Below are positions 25,241 to 37,700 of a DNA stretch of 64,000 nucleotides, one piece after another. The DNA is from Dromaius novaehollandiae. Lineage: Eukaryota > Chordata > Aves > Casuariiformes > Dromaiidae. A program made the translations under genes and the position numbers. Where the stretch lies: the NCBI RefSeq assembly GCF_036370855.1, contig NC_088132.1, forward strand, positions 62,782,841-62,846,840. The letters are read 5' to 3'. Each line of letters begins with the position of its first letter. Within the stretch, counting starts at the first letter, position 1. A model generated the notes under the pieces. The model had not been told where the DNA came from, made no database searches, and was given only the letters and a program-made list of their open reading frames with translations.

Positions 25241-25833
25241 TTTATAAGTAAATGAAAAATAGTAATTTAATCTTTGTATAGATATGATTGGTATGCATTT
25301 CTGAATTAATTCACTGTGCTTTTATATTTTAGTATCTATACAAAATGTAGACTGTCACTTTCTGTATCAGTCTAGATCCTAGCAGTGTGGAATAAGACAA
25401 GGTGAGGAGGGGGCATATCAAGGGAACATTTTTATTAGGCAAGTTTCGTATGTAGTTTGTATGTTCAGGAAGAGACTGAAAATTTAACTTGCTCTATTAA
25501 ATGGATTGCTGCAGGGTAGAAGACTTGCAGAAGTTTCAGCTGGAGTTAGTTTAAGGACCAGCCTGACCCTGTCACTTTATGGTAACAGAAAAAAAGAACT
25601 TAATTTGCTATTTTTTAAAGTGATAGTTTTCATTATCAATGGTTGTTTTTTCTGTCTAAAACTGGAAAAACTGGGAAACAAATTTGAAGTAAGATTATAC
25701 GTTTTGATTTTGTGTTTAAAAAGTTGTCTGTTATTAGGGATGACTTTTATTGCATGTTATAATTGTGCATTTATTTTGTATATGCTGAACAACATTGCAT
25801 ATATTAGGTATTTGAATTTCTAAAATATTGCTC

Positions 25834-25839
25834 AATAAA
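25834..25839 (+). terminator. ERCC8: likely distal poly(A) signal AATAAA
   Basis: Canonical AATAAA in 'GCTCAATAAATCATATCAG', followed by AT- and GT-rich sequence (25,860-25,940). It is the last canonical hexamer I noted before the CR1 element, so it is my preferred end of the gene. Confidence 0.55.
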
Positions 25840-25969
25840 TCATATCAGAGCTAATTATCAACTAATGAGTGCATTATTTTTCCAATCAGTTCTCAGTGAT
25901 CAGTTTCCAATCTGTAAAATGATTGCAGATGGTGGTGTTACAGAAAATAGGTCTATGGTGGACATCCTT

Positions 25970-27885
25970 AGGGTAAAAAAGTTTTTTTTCTTATGATTGA
26001 ATGGAATTGCCTGTGTTAAAATTTGTGCCCAACGCCTCTTGTCCTGTCGCTGGATACCAATGAGAAGAGTCTGGCTCTGTCTTCTTTACTCCACCCCATC
26101 AAGTATTTATACACAAAGATAAGACCCCCACCCCCATCTCCCTCTCTGAGGTTTCTCTTCTCCAGGCTGAACAAGCCCATCTCTCTCAGCTTCTCCTTGT
26201 ATGTCAGATGCTCCAAGCCCTTAACCATCTTTGTGACTCTTTACTGAACCCGCTATAGCATGTCCATGTCTCTCTTTTACTAGGCAGCCCAGAACTGGGC
26301 ACAACACTACAGATGTCACTGGGCTGAGTAGAGGGGAAGGATCACCTGCCTTGACATACTGGGAGCTCTTCCTCATGCAGCCCAGGCCTTTGCTGCAAGG
26401 GCACATTGCTGGCTCATGGTCAGCTTGCTGTCCACCAGAATCCCCAGGTCCTTCTCTGCAAAGCTACTCTCCAGCTGGTTGTTCTCCAGTCTGTACTGAT
26501 GTGTCGAGTTGTTCCTCTGCAGGTGCAGGACTTTGCATTTCCCTTTGTTGAACTTCATGAGGTCCCTCTCTGCCCATTTCTCTGGCCTGTCGAGGTCCCT
26601 CTGAATGACAGGAAAACGACCTGGTGTATCAGCCACTCTTTTTTTATCATCTGCAAACTTGTTGAGGGTGCACTCTGTTCCAGGATCCAGGCCATTAATG
26701 AAGATGTTAAACAGCATTGGTCCCAGTATTGACCCCCAGGGTACTCCACTAATGACTGGCCCCCCAGCTGGGCTTCATGCTGCTGATCATGGCCTTTGAG
26801 CCTGGCCAGTTTTGAGTTCAGCCAGTTCTCAGTTCATCTGACCATCTACTTATCTAATATGTACTTGTCAGTTTGTCAGTGAAGATGTTATGGGAGACAG
26901 TGTTGAAAGCTTTACTAAAGTTGTGATAAACAACATCCACTGCCCTCCCTTCATCCACCAAGCCAGTCATTTCATCATAGAAGGCTGTCAGGTTGGTCGG
27001 TCATGATTTTCCCTTTGTAAATCCATGCTCACTGCTCCCAATTGCCTTCTTATCCTTAATGTATTTGGAAATGGTTTCCAGAATCATTTTGTTTTGTTTG
27101 TTGGCAGGAGCGATGCTTGCCTTCTTCCAGTCCTCAGGAACCTCCCCCAACTGCCATGGCCTTTCAAAGGTAATTGAGAGTGGCCTCGCAAAGACACCAG
27201 CTAGTTCCCTCAGCACTTGTGGGTGCATCCCATCAGGTCTCATGGACCTGTGTAGGGCCAGTTTGTTTAAGCGGTCCCTAAACTGATCCTCCCACATCAA
27301 GAGCAAGTCTTCCTTCCTGCAGACTTCCCCTCTGGCCACAGGGACTTGGGATTGCTGGAGGCAAGTCCTACGAGTAAAGACCGACGCAAAGAATCATTGG
27401 GTACCTTGCCTTTTTCCATGTCCTTTTTCACCAGGTCCTCTGCCCCATTCAGCAGCAGACCCACATTTTCCCTGGTCCCTTTTGCTGCCGATGTACCTTG
27501 TTGCCCTTTGCATCCCTTTTTGGATTCAACCCCAGATGGGCTTTGGCTTTCCTAAGTCCATCTGTGTGTGCGGGGACAGTTTCTCTACATTCTTCCTGGG
27601 TTACCTGTCCCTGCTTCCACCTCTTATATGCTTCCTTTTCACATCTGACTTTTGTCAGGAGCTCCTTGTTCATCCGTGCTGGCTTGCTGCCGCCTACACT
27701 TGACTTCCTGCATGTGGGGATGGACCATTCTTGAGCTTGGAGGAGGCGGTCCTTGAAGATCAACCAGCTCCCCTGGACCCCTCTTCTCTCCAAGACTTTC
27801 TCCCATGGGATTCCAACAAGCAGATCTATAAGCAGGGATCTGTCTGGAAATGTGGAAACTTTCCTCTGTACTTTTATGAGGATCA
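25970..27885 (-). mobile_element. CR1 LINE fragment, reverse transcriptase region, 3' end missing
   Basis: A minus-strand CR1 of about 1.9 kb. Read 5' to 3' on the minus strand it has the pre-RT linker ([20 protein letters not shown], near 27,650), the RT fingers region (WKKASIAPANKQNK, then HGFTKGKS, near 27,000-27,120), the 'FSKAFNTVSHNI'-type motif near 26,900, the catalytic YxDD-type motif as FADD (26,646-26,657), and the C-terminal LHLQRNNSTHQYRL, FAEKDLGILVDSKL and [20 protein letters not shown]. Frameshifts and stops break it. The endonuclease and ORF1 are absent (5' truncation). Unusually, the last ~200 bp seen at the 3' end of the 2.7-kb copy are also missing. Confidence 0.93.
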
Positions 27886-28130
27886 TTTTTATACTGTTGT
27901 TGTATAACTTTCTGCATCATTCCAGTTCTGTGTAAATCGCCCCATGAATGCAATGTGGGATGTAGCTCAGGAAGAGGTGGGCTGGGGATTATCTGGCCAA
28001 ATAGTTATCTACTCATGTACCTGTCAATTTAGTGTCTGAATCTGTCTTGGTTAAAAATAGAAATAGCCTTGGGGTTTTATTGCTCCTGTTAACAGTTAAT
28101 ATCTTTTAAACATGAATCTTTCCTAATTCC
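27873..28130. repeat. diverged direct duplication, copy B (beside CR1)
   Basis: Partner of 24,620-24,900. It begins essentially where CR1 similarity stops and carries the same ordered blocks, including 'CAGGAAGAGGT', 'GATTATCT' and 'TTGCTCCTGTTAACA'. It could be a remnant of a tandem duplication of the ERCC8 3' UTR later split by the CR1 insertion, or a second copy of an unrecognised repeat. Confidence 0.65.
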
Positions 28131-29520
28131 CTTCTGGTATCAACTGATGATGTCATTATTACCCCTCTTGACTGTTGTCCTCTGCTGGAAGGAGAGAAGT
28201 TTCCGGTGGGGGAAATAGAAACAGCTGTGTCTCGTCTGGGCAAGAATCCAAGCCCATTTTACAATCCAGCAGCTGAAAACCTTCCATACAGTGGCAATAG
28301 CTGATGGGTGATGTTTAGTTTCCAAGCTGTTAAATCTCTCTTACTAGCCAGCATCTCGAACATCAGGTTCTGTGAAAATTCTGCTTTGGATAATGGTGTA
28401 TACCTTATGATTTCCTTCAGTATTTAATGTTTTCTGTAGATGTGGTAAATTTGTTATTTAAGTTCTCTGGATAAGGGAGGTGCTTTTAAAAAAATTTCTA
28501 CTGCATTCTTATGGTGACTATTTAATTACTAGGTGAAGTGTTCATATTTTCTGAATGAAAGATTAAAAAGGACAATGAAGATATATATTAGTTTTTGCAG
28601 AGAAGAACCAAACTCTAAGCAAAGATTGGCAGCTGCAATTGCATATCTTGCTTGTGTGTAAGTCAAAAGTGATAGGTACCTGTGAGTCTTCACTTTCTAT
28701 GACTATTCTGTTTCTATTCTTATAGCATATGTCTTTTTATAGTGTTTGAGCTCCTTCAGAGCCCAAAGTGCAGCAAGTGGAGTATTACAGACTTAATGGT
28801 ACTTCCCATCCTTGTGTCAGTCTGAAAAAAGATTTGAAAATCCAGTCGGGTGTCAGATGGGGTACTGTACTCATGTTGAAATAAAGTCATTCACTTAAGA
28901 GGCGACTAGCTGATAGCTGGATTCTAAATTCCTGTTAAAAATAGTAAGAAGGTTAAGAGTTTAAAGGGTTGGTTTAAACTGAACCTGACAGCAAGCTATT
29001 GTAATAGCAGGTACTGGAATTTAGTATTTGTACTCCAAATTAGAATACATAGGAAAGTCTTTCATCCTTTCAGGCCATTCCAGGAATTAGAAGACTTAGA
29101 AGACCTGCGTTGCCTGGCGAGGAAGTTGAGAAGGTTTTCATTTCATCTTGATGCAGAAGGTACCAAAAGACAAAGAATTTATTGCAAGAATTTCTCTCTC
29201 TTACAGGAGATCAAAGAATTTTCTTTCCCTTCTAGCCTAAGTGAAAAATGGAGATGGGAACCAGTCTGAGACAGGCCAACTGAAAAAAATCAAGAGAGTC
29301 AAAGAAAAGCCTCTTTCAGCTTGAGTGGAAGTTGAGTTCTCTAGAGACAGTCAACTATGACTCTTTTGATTATTTAAGTCTAGATTATGATGCTTGAAAA
29401 AAATTGGGTTGTGAGACATCCAAGCAAAAAGCTGGTTCTTTTTCCTCTTTCAGAGAGACCTGGAAGAAAGCATTAGCACAGGAGAATAGAAATATGGTTA
29501 AATCCCAAGTACTGAAGAAA

Positions 29521-29565
29521 ACATGTGTGCATGTGTGTACATGTAAACACACATATGCACATATA
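29521..29565. repeat. alternating purine-pyrimidine tract with inverted symmetry
   Basis: A tract of GTGTGCATGTGTGTACATG on one side and ACACACATATGCACAT on the other forms an imperfect inverted repeat around ACATGTAA. It is prone to Z-DNA or hairpin formation. Confidence 0.7.
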
Positions 29566-32500
29566 AATAAAAGAAACACCACTTTTGGGGCTCCATTTGA
29601 GGAAGGTTCTCAGTCTTCAATGCAGGTAAAGGTCTAGGGCATACGGTTAAGCTCTTCAGTGCATATTGACGTAGCATCTGTCACAATGAACATATTAGCC
29701 TACTATTAGCTTAGTACAAATAAAGTTTGAGCCCTGTAATCAAGTTATGACATATCAGTTAAGCCATAGGAATTGTCCAGCTACATATATTTGACATGCA
29801 ACACATACGAAGTAACATGGCTAAGGTCGCCCACAATGAAAGAGAGGTTGAGTATTTGCCGTGTGCTTAGTCAGTTAGACCTGCGCTGAGATTCTGAGGT
29901 GTCTAAGAGACATTCTTGGAGGCAGTATATTGGTTACAGTGGCCAGCAGTTAGTATTTATAATATCCAACTAAACAAAAGTATGTAAAATATGTTAATAA
30001 AGTCCTCTTGTGAGATTAAAGATGAACTGTGAAACACACATGCCTTCTTTTCTCCTTCCCTTGTTTTTGTTTTCTTTTAGTCTATTTTATGAAAGCAATG
30101 GGAATGGAGGGTAAGAAGGGATGACTGAGGAAGGGATGACTGCCAGGAATTCAGGCAGGTGCATAACTACTCCCCACAGCTTCATTCTTCCTAATGATAT
30201 CTGTGTGCGGTGTGGTCAGCTGTACCGACCAGCCCACACGTTCTCCCTGGATGACTGCTAACCAGTGTTATCCACTATGCTGTCAACCCTTACCACTCTC
30301 AGTCCTCCCAAATTTCACCAAGCCCAAGAGAGTGGAAAAAACTATTTGGGGCTGTTGAGGAAGAGCTTTCTATTTACCAAGAAAAAAAAAAAAAAGAATT
30401 TTAAAATTGCACAGGGATATAGGGTTTTTTTAATTTTCAATTTATCACCATTTGCTTTCAAATTAACGCAGAAAGAAAACATTTTTAATTATGCATTTTA
30501 GTGAGTTAAGATGTTGTGCTAGGAAGGAGACTTTCAGTCAGTCACTGAGGTCTGTACATTTGGAAGATTACAAATTGCCCTTTTCTTGCAGCTGTGCAAA
30601 AGATGCATCTATAATCCTAAATAGGTATTATAGTAAATTTCCTCATGCCACGTAGGAGATCAAAATCAGCAGCTCAAATCAGTCCACCCAGTAATTTTTA
30701 CAGCCATATGTTTATAATCCAAAGTAACATGTTTAGGCAAGAATGGGGTAATTTATTCAGCAACAAAAATAATATGCTGTTGTTTAATATGAGTTAGAAT
30801 AATGAGAGGGGGAGAGAGTTTAGTAAAATATTTTGCTGTTGTCAGGTGGCAGCCGCATTTGAAAGATACTTAGCATGTTCCTTTTCTAGTGACTGCAAAG
30901 GATTTATTTAACAGGGTATTTGCTTTATATAAGTTACAGATCTTATCCTCCAACAGAATTATTCTCAGATTAAGTTTAAGCAAATTTGGAATCATACTTT
31001 TAGAAAAGTTAGCTCAAAAATGCGGATCATTGGCAAGAACAGACTTATATTTGGTAGCCAGACACTTCTATTTGTATTTACAATTTGAAATGGACTCTTA
31101 ATCTTTTGTTAGTAGTTCAGGATGGCCTCTGAAGGAACTGTAGCTTTTAATGCCCACATGTCTGTGTTACTTCCATCCTCAAAAATATTTCTTGGTCTGT
31201 ATGGAAGATCTTTAATCAGTCAGTGCCATTTTAAGAAAGTCAAATAGCCTAAAAAAGAGATCCTTTTCCTGTAACTCAGGGTACATCTGTTCTGCTGGCA
31301 GCAGCATAATATAGAAAAGTTAACTCTAGCTTGAATGAGCAACCAGCCAAAACAACACAGGCTAAACTGCTTTGCTGTAATGCTGAGCTATAGCTTAGCC
31401 TATCTATATTAAACTCATATTGCCATGGCTAGACTACTTTATTTGTTACTGTGATAATACACTTCTTTCCTATTCTCTGTGGATATGCTATATCAATCAG
31501 GCACAGTGGGTTCGTCATTTTGGGGAGCCTGTGTTTCTTGTAATAGAAGTTACACCAAACAGTAGGTGTATGGTAAGAACAGTGAGGAGTTGGCATGTTT
31601 TCTGGCAGTCAGTAGGGAGTGTCTCATGTTGCTCAATGGTTAATTAGTGTTGCTATCACCTCCTACACTGCTCTGTAACACCTGAGGAAATCATCTGATT
31701 ATAATTATCATGCTAGCAATCATGAAAAAAATATTTTGGGACTTTATAAAATAGTAGTTTTATATAAAGCTCTTTTCTTTTACATATCACTGGCTTTTCC
31801 AGGTGGATTATATAGCCCAGAGAATACGTCTTTGCACCTAGAGCACGCTTATGGCCTATTTCCGTTGGAGCTAAGCACTTAGTATCTGAAGGGTCCGATG
31901 TGGTTCTGCGCTGCTACTAGTGCAAACGGAGCAGGACACCCGCATGCGTTCTGTGGGAAATGGTCACATTTGGCACTCATTTTGAGTGTATTGCATATTC
32001 TCAGGGTAGTGCCCAAATTACCTACAAGGAAAAAAAATGCATATCTCAGGTTGCACTGAACTCTGCTACCTGAATATTCATCATTGTTTATAAAGAAAGT
32101 TTCCAGAGCATTTAATTGCTTTGCAGAAAACTAATGTACCCAAGGGCCTAAGTGGATATTCAAAACACCTGCTTAATCCTGTTCTTTCACTATGGACACA
32201 TAATAAGGTTTAGGTTGACTAATGAAGTATATCAAAGTAGTTTAAATAACACTCAGTGATGGGGCACTATATTAAACATAGATACATGCAAAACTCTGAT
32301 GTAAGAATCATATTGCTGCTTTGGCAGAACTGATTGTCTAACACCCCTGTGCTGGAATATAGGTTCCAACACTTCAAGAGGTTCATGCTGTGTGCTCTAA
32401 CCACGTGTAAGCTCTTCTCACTGCTCTACCTTGTGACAATAGAAGGTTTATGTATTTCAGTGATCTTGAGCACTGTGCCAGCAAAGTTTCATTTCCTGAC

Positions 32501-33829
32501 AGAAAGAGGAAAAACCATGTGAGTCAGCAGGTGGAAAGTGGTCCAGTAGTTGACCAGACTGGTCGAGCACTAAGCTGACAATCTCAAGAAAAACAGAATT
32601 TACAGGAAGGAAACAAAGGAGCTATTCTAGTAAGCAGCTTTTTGGAGGGGATACCAGAACCCAGTTTGTGTCCCAAGACACACAGGATTTGTATGCTCAG
32701 CAATCCTCCATGCTGCACCAGTGCGTTGCAAGGGCCTGTGCTCACTTCTGCGGTGCCTTGGTCTACCAAGCCCTTATCTAAAGCTTACCCTCCGCATGGG
32801 TCAGTGTGCATGAGCTATGAAAGGAGTGAATCCTGCACAGCTCTACCTTCCCTGTCTCCACTGCTTTACCCACAGTCAGTTACATTCAAGTCTTACATCA
32901 TCACAGCTACTGCCTCCTCTCCCTCTCTCAACATCAGGCCGTTTATAACCATTGCTGTTAATTTTTATCTCCGTTCTCTTCTCTCTGCTGCACGTAGCCG
33001 TTCCCACAAACAGGTCTCCAAGCCAGTACTCAGTCCTGTCCTCTCTCTACACTAAAGCCTTCAACCTTTTACTCATTGATTATTATGGATTAAGCTCTTC
33101 TGCTTAGAATCTGCAGTTCCCTTTGCTTTCAAAATGTCGCCCAACCTCTCTGGGCAGTTCTTCAGCCTGTCATCCCCTTTCTTCCCCATTTCCATTTGGT
33201 AGGCATGGCTACATGCTTAGGTGCATATAGTGGTTTGCCAGCTCAAATAGTGTTTTGAGCAGAAGAACGTGAGACAGCTTTGATCTGAAAGTCATTTGAG
33301 TATGTCAGAGCAGAACTGTACCCACAGAATAAGGCCAAATAAGAGGGAGTATTCGTTAGCTTTTTCAGAATCCTATGTTGACATATATGACCGGTTTCTG
33401 GAATACCACTAGCTGTTGTTTAACTCATTTGGACTCAGTGCAATATTTTCCTATGAAGAAATGCATTCGTTCCAACTCTTCCAGTATTTGTTTATTAATG
33501 TCAGTAGAAAACAGTTGTCTTGAAAAAATGACATTTAAATATTATAATTGACCTATTTTCATTATTATTTCCCCAGTCACCTGCATCTTCTTAGAACATT
33601 GCTAACTTTAACAAAAGTTACCAAATAAATGTTCAGTATCTAGTTTATTTGAAAAGATATTTAGTTAAATAAAAGTATAGCTAAAATATTGCAGAAATCT
33701 CTGAAAATTAGCAGTACTGCCATATTAAAGACCTTCAATTAAAAACTTTCAATTCAATTTTAAAACTTTGTGCAATATAAAACTGTTACCAGCTTTGTTC
33801 TTTGTACGGATTTGTAGATTCTGCTTCTC

Positions 33830-34720
33830 CTACCCAAATTCATATTTCTGCCTTTCTCCCCATCATTTTCTAAATGCTGTTTCATCTTAAGCTTAGGCTA
33901 GTCCAATCTGAATTAATTAATTCCCCTTAAAAATATTCTCTGCTGCCTCATCTTATGGCACCATGTCAAATGCCACCAGCCTCCCTGACTCAAAACTGTA
34001 AGGTCTTCTCCACCCAAAATACCCAGTGTTGAGATTTTAATACTTCTTCCTGTATAAAATCTGGTCTAACTTTTTCTGTGCCCAGAGTTCATTAACTTGC
34101 ATTCCCTCACCTTCTGTCTTGATTATTTCCTCTTTACTTACTTACTCTCACGTTTCCTTTCTACTACCTATTTAATGAAAGGTGCCACAAATTTAAGGCA
34201 CTTCCCATGCTAAGGTCTTGCTATCTTCTTTGACAGCTTTTGCTTTTATTCTCGCACTGCGTTACTTCCTCTTTAAGCCCCTTTTCTTTACCTTGAATAC
34301 CTTTCATAATTCTGACCTAGCCTACTTAAGTAATCTTTGTTCATTTACTCTTCCAGCAACTATCTCCACCCTTTTACTGCCTTACTCCAAGCTAGTCCAC
34401 CCAGCTTGTAACTTCTCATTCGTATCAGATTTCAAGACCCACTTGTGTCATAATGTCTTTAGAAAATGAGTTGGACTTTTTTTATGGTTACCTCTTAAAT
34501 ATTCATGAGGAGGTATTTCTGTATTGTGTTTTCAGCTGCATCCCGTGCTGTCCCTTTATCGTGTGTGTCCCAGGCCATGAATAACCTAGAAAATGGAGAA
34601 CTGACCATAGCTGACAAACATTAGACCTTACTTCTTCTGGGACATCACTGTTATCTAACTTTTTTAAATCACTCCTTTTCCTTTCTACTGTCCTAATCTT
34701 TTAACTCTTCACTGTATGAG
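33830..34720. other. pyrimidine-rich strand-asymmetric stretch
   Basis: The + strand is strongly enriched in C and T over nearly 900 bases, without a simple repeat unit. An 83-codon frame at 34,218-34,469 is a by-product. I cannot assign it to a known element. Confidence 0.5.
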
Positions 34721-37700
34721 GACTCACATCTTCTTGATACTATAATGCAGCCAGCACACCTTTTAGGCACATGAGACTGGTAATAATCCTAACGAGTAAG
34801 TTTGCAAAAGTATAGCACAGCTATATTAAATATATGAATGATTTAATGTAGTAGGTAGGCTTTCATCTAACATTAGCAGCAAAACCAAGTAGTATTTTAT
34901 GACATCCACAGATGTACCCTAAATTATTACAGGATAATTAACCAAGAATTAGAGAGTATGTCTAAGGAACACTGACCACAGTGCTTTAATAGAGATGCTC
35001 AACTTCTTAAAAAGAACAACATTATAAAAACTGCTTTGAGAAAATGACAGTTCTCCCCAGACCCTATTAAAATCTGAACACATGCTGAACAAAACATAGA
35101 GGATCTTCCTGACTGGACTTTGCAGAAATCTGCAAGTAAGTAGATACTCTACATTATTCTAAAGCCATCCAATGTCATCCCACCTGGAGCTATCATCTAT
35201 TACAGATGACAAAATCATCAGCAGTGGCAATGGCAGGGACAGTCAGCAGAAAGAGCCCTAGTCGTGTCCTTGTCATCGCTGTTTGTCCAGGCTGCCCCAC
35301 AGCAGCCTGCAGAATTTGTAGTTTAAAGCCCCTCCAGGCTGTTAAGGTAAAGACAGGCCAAACAGACACAGGGAAGTCCTGGCAATTGTGTGAGAGAGTT
35401 CAAAGTGGCTAAAATTAACTGCTTCACCTCTCCTCAGGTAGCAAGAGGGAGAGCTGTGGTACAGGAACGGAATGCTTCTTTAGTTTCCATGCACAAAAAT
35501 CCTGCTATGGCTTGGCAGAGTCTTTAAAACAAATCCAGGATAATGGAAGAAATTTGTATGGAAACTCATTGCTTTGTCTGCTTATTTCTCTCCTTTTTTT
35601 CCTATCTAGTTTATCTCTTTTTTATATTTTTAGACTGTTCTCATCCTAACTACCTAAACCAGCCTGTTTGGAAAAATAAGGTGTTTTCTTGGGAACTCTA
35701 ATCTAAAGCTCTTTTAACTATTAAAGATTAACCACGAAAGCATCTGTGGAAAAGCACACATTTTCGTGACACTTGACTCTAGCCTGCTATATTCTGAAAC
35801 TCAGTTGCTATTAGTAATCCTTTAATAGCTTGTTCACACTTACCAGGTTAATAGGAAGGCAAGCTCAGGTCCTATGTGGAAAATACACAAATGCCATGAA
35901 AGCCTCTGACTGCAAGCAAGCAAATGTAAAAGCCTGTCTTTCCAGTGGCACAATTTGTCAGAGATTTTGATTTTGAAGCTTTCCAGTGAGCTGTTTTCTG
36001 AGAGCGGCTTGGGCTCTTTCAGAACAGAGGGGCTGAGGGTGCACGCGTGTCTGTGCTGAGAGAAAAAAAATAGTGAGTGTAGCAAATGCAGGAGTTCAAA
36101 CAAAAAGGGTCCTTCTGGAGAGGATGATGTGTACGTCTGGCTGGAAAAGCAAAGCTCTAAAATAGTCACACAGATAGAAAATCCAGTGCTAAGGTATTGG
36201 TAGTAGTTTTCCAAACAGTATCTATTATTATGTTGAATTTGGAGGCCAAACATTGTGATCTAAATGTTCAAAACTTTACAGCCTTAATTGGATTTCCCTA
36301 TAAATTAACAGAGATTTGGACCTTTCCTTTATGCAAGGTGATTAAAAGCAGTTTCCTCTGTCAAGGAGTTGTTTCCTTCACAGCACTTTGCTTAGTCCCT
36401 CTTTAGCAATATTGATTTGTTTCTACTTCACCGTAAAATCACAGTGATTTCACCATTTAGACACAATTAGCTAAACTTTTTAAAGAATGAGTACTAGGTG
36501 GAGCTAGGCTTTGAGATTTCTTTTAGAAATCTCAGTGACATTTCAAATGGCTTGCCTTAAAAGAAAAATGATTAGTTCTGTTATAAATTCATTTGTGTTT
36601 TGGAAGCACCTAAATCCTCTAGACAAATCAAAGACCAAACACCCTGGGACAAGATCCAACCACACTGACAACCAGAAAGACAGTAGGAGAAAGGGACTGA
36701 TATTGGCTTTTCTTAAAGAATTATTTTCAGGTTTTTTTACTATTATTATTACATGAACTGGCAGTATGTAGAATGATTTCTTTAGTATTTGCTGCCTTTT
36801 GCAAGATCTTAGACCAGAAAAATGAGGGTTCATGCCCTGACAAAGAGCACTAATTCCTGTATAGCTTCAGATGTGAAAATACTGCCACCAAAAGAAACGA
36901 TGCTGCTTGAGGGTAACTTCTTTTTGCGAGTGTTCAGTATGCGACAATGAGACAAATTACCTTAAAATGGTAAGAGAGAATAGTAAGCACAGCAATTTAG
37001 TTATTTTCCTCATGTCACATGACATTATCTCTGCAGGAACAGATTTCCACTGCATTCATATGCATGAGCTTATGTAGCCTTTGAGAATTTTTATGTATGT
37101 ATAACTTATTATAAACAGTAATGAGTGAGATCAAGCTGAGAGCAGCCTGTAAGACATGAGCCAGAAATGTTTCTGAAAACCTTGATATAAGTGCAAAATT
37201 TCCATTCTGTCCTCCAATTGCATCTCTCAGTAGGCAAAGGCGAGCCCAATATAGTGATAGTTTCTGTTGACTACAGTAAACCTCTGGATAAGACAACGGT
37301 TGTCAGGAAAAAGGGAGAGGGGGGAACAAGCTTCAGACATTCAGAAATACTTGATAAACCATGTTAGAAAGCCATGTTATAAAGACAAAAAAAGACCAGC
37401 AGCCTTATTTAATATTTCTGTACTATTCAGTGTTAAAAATTTGAAGAGAAACTACCAGCTTCCAAGATTACAGAATTCGCCCTAAGCTCCCTCTAAAAAT
37501 TATCTCCTTTTTGTGGGCATTGGTGTCACATGCACAGAGAAAATTGTACCTCAGTTGCAAAACTGGTCTCAGAATGTAGGTCTTTCAAATGCCACTGAAA
37601 ATTTAAACCCCCAAATTTCTCTAGCTGAAGAATATCAAGCTACGTATTGTTCCATAATAACATGCTGTAGGTTAATGCAGAAATAACAATTCATTGGACA

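Larger units (their letters stand above)
1..25860 (+). other. ERCC8: ERCC8 (CSA) gene, 3' part: exons 5-12, introns and 3' UTR
   Basis: ERCC8/CSA is a seven-bladed WD40 protein that binds DDB1 in the CUL4-RBX1 ubiquitin ligase and targets CSB and stalled RNA polymerase II in transcription-coupled repair. Eight exons with GT-AG borders join in frame into 266 residues plus stop, aligning with human residues 134-396. Exon lengths are 82, 69, 67, 104, 125, 198, 87 and 69 nt; the phases fit the human exon boundaries as I remember them. Exons 8 and 11 are one and two codons longer. Residues hit in human Cockayne/UV-sensitive patients (A160, A205, D266, W361 in human numbering) are all retained, which argues for a working gene. 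The N-terminal DDB1-binding helices and first blades are encoded upstream of the window. The 3' limit is inferred from a poly(A) signal. Confidence 0.95.
24172..25860 (+). other. ERCC8: ERCC8 3' UTR (inferred extent)
   Basis: AT-rich sequence after the stop without a recognisable coding frame. Three possible poly(A) hexamers occur: ATTAAA at 24,278, AATAAA at 25,235 and AATAAA at 25,834. The last gives a UTR of about 1.7 kb ending just before the CR1 element. Which site is used cannot be told from the sequence. Part of this UTR (about 24,620-24,900) has a diverged second copy at 27,873-28,130. Confidence 0.65.

Noticed and set aside
32642..33055. 137-aa plus-strand open frame
   Set aside because: No recognisable domain, Ser/Pro/Leu-rich because of pyrimidine bias, no splice or promoter context.
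34218..34469. C-terminal 'FKTHL' stretch resembling the tail of some LINE reverse transcriptases
   Set aside because: Only a few residues agree and no upstream reverse transcriptase motif is present on that strand.
35840..36253. 137-aa minus-strand open frame
   Set aside because: No family resemblance and no conserved motif; length is within chance for a 64-kb window.
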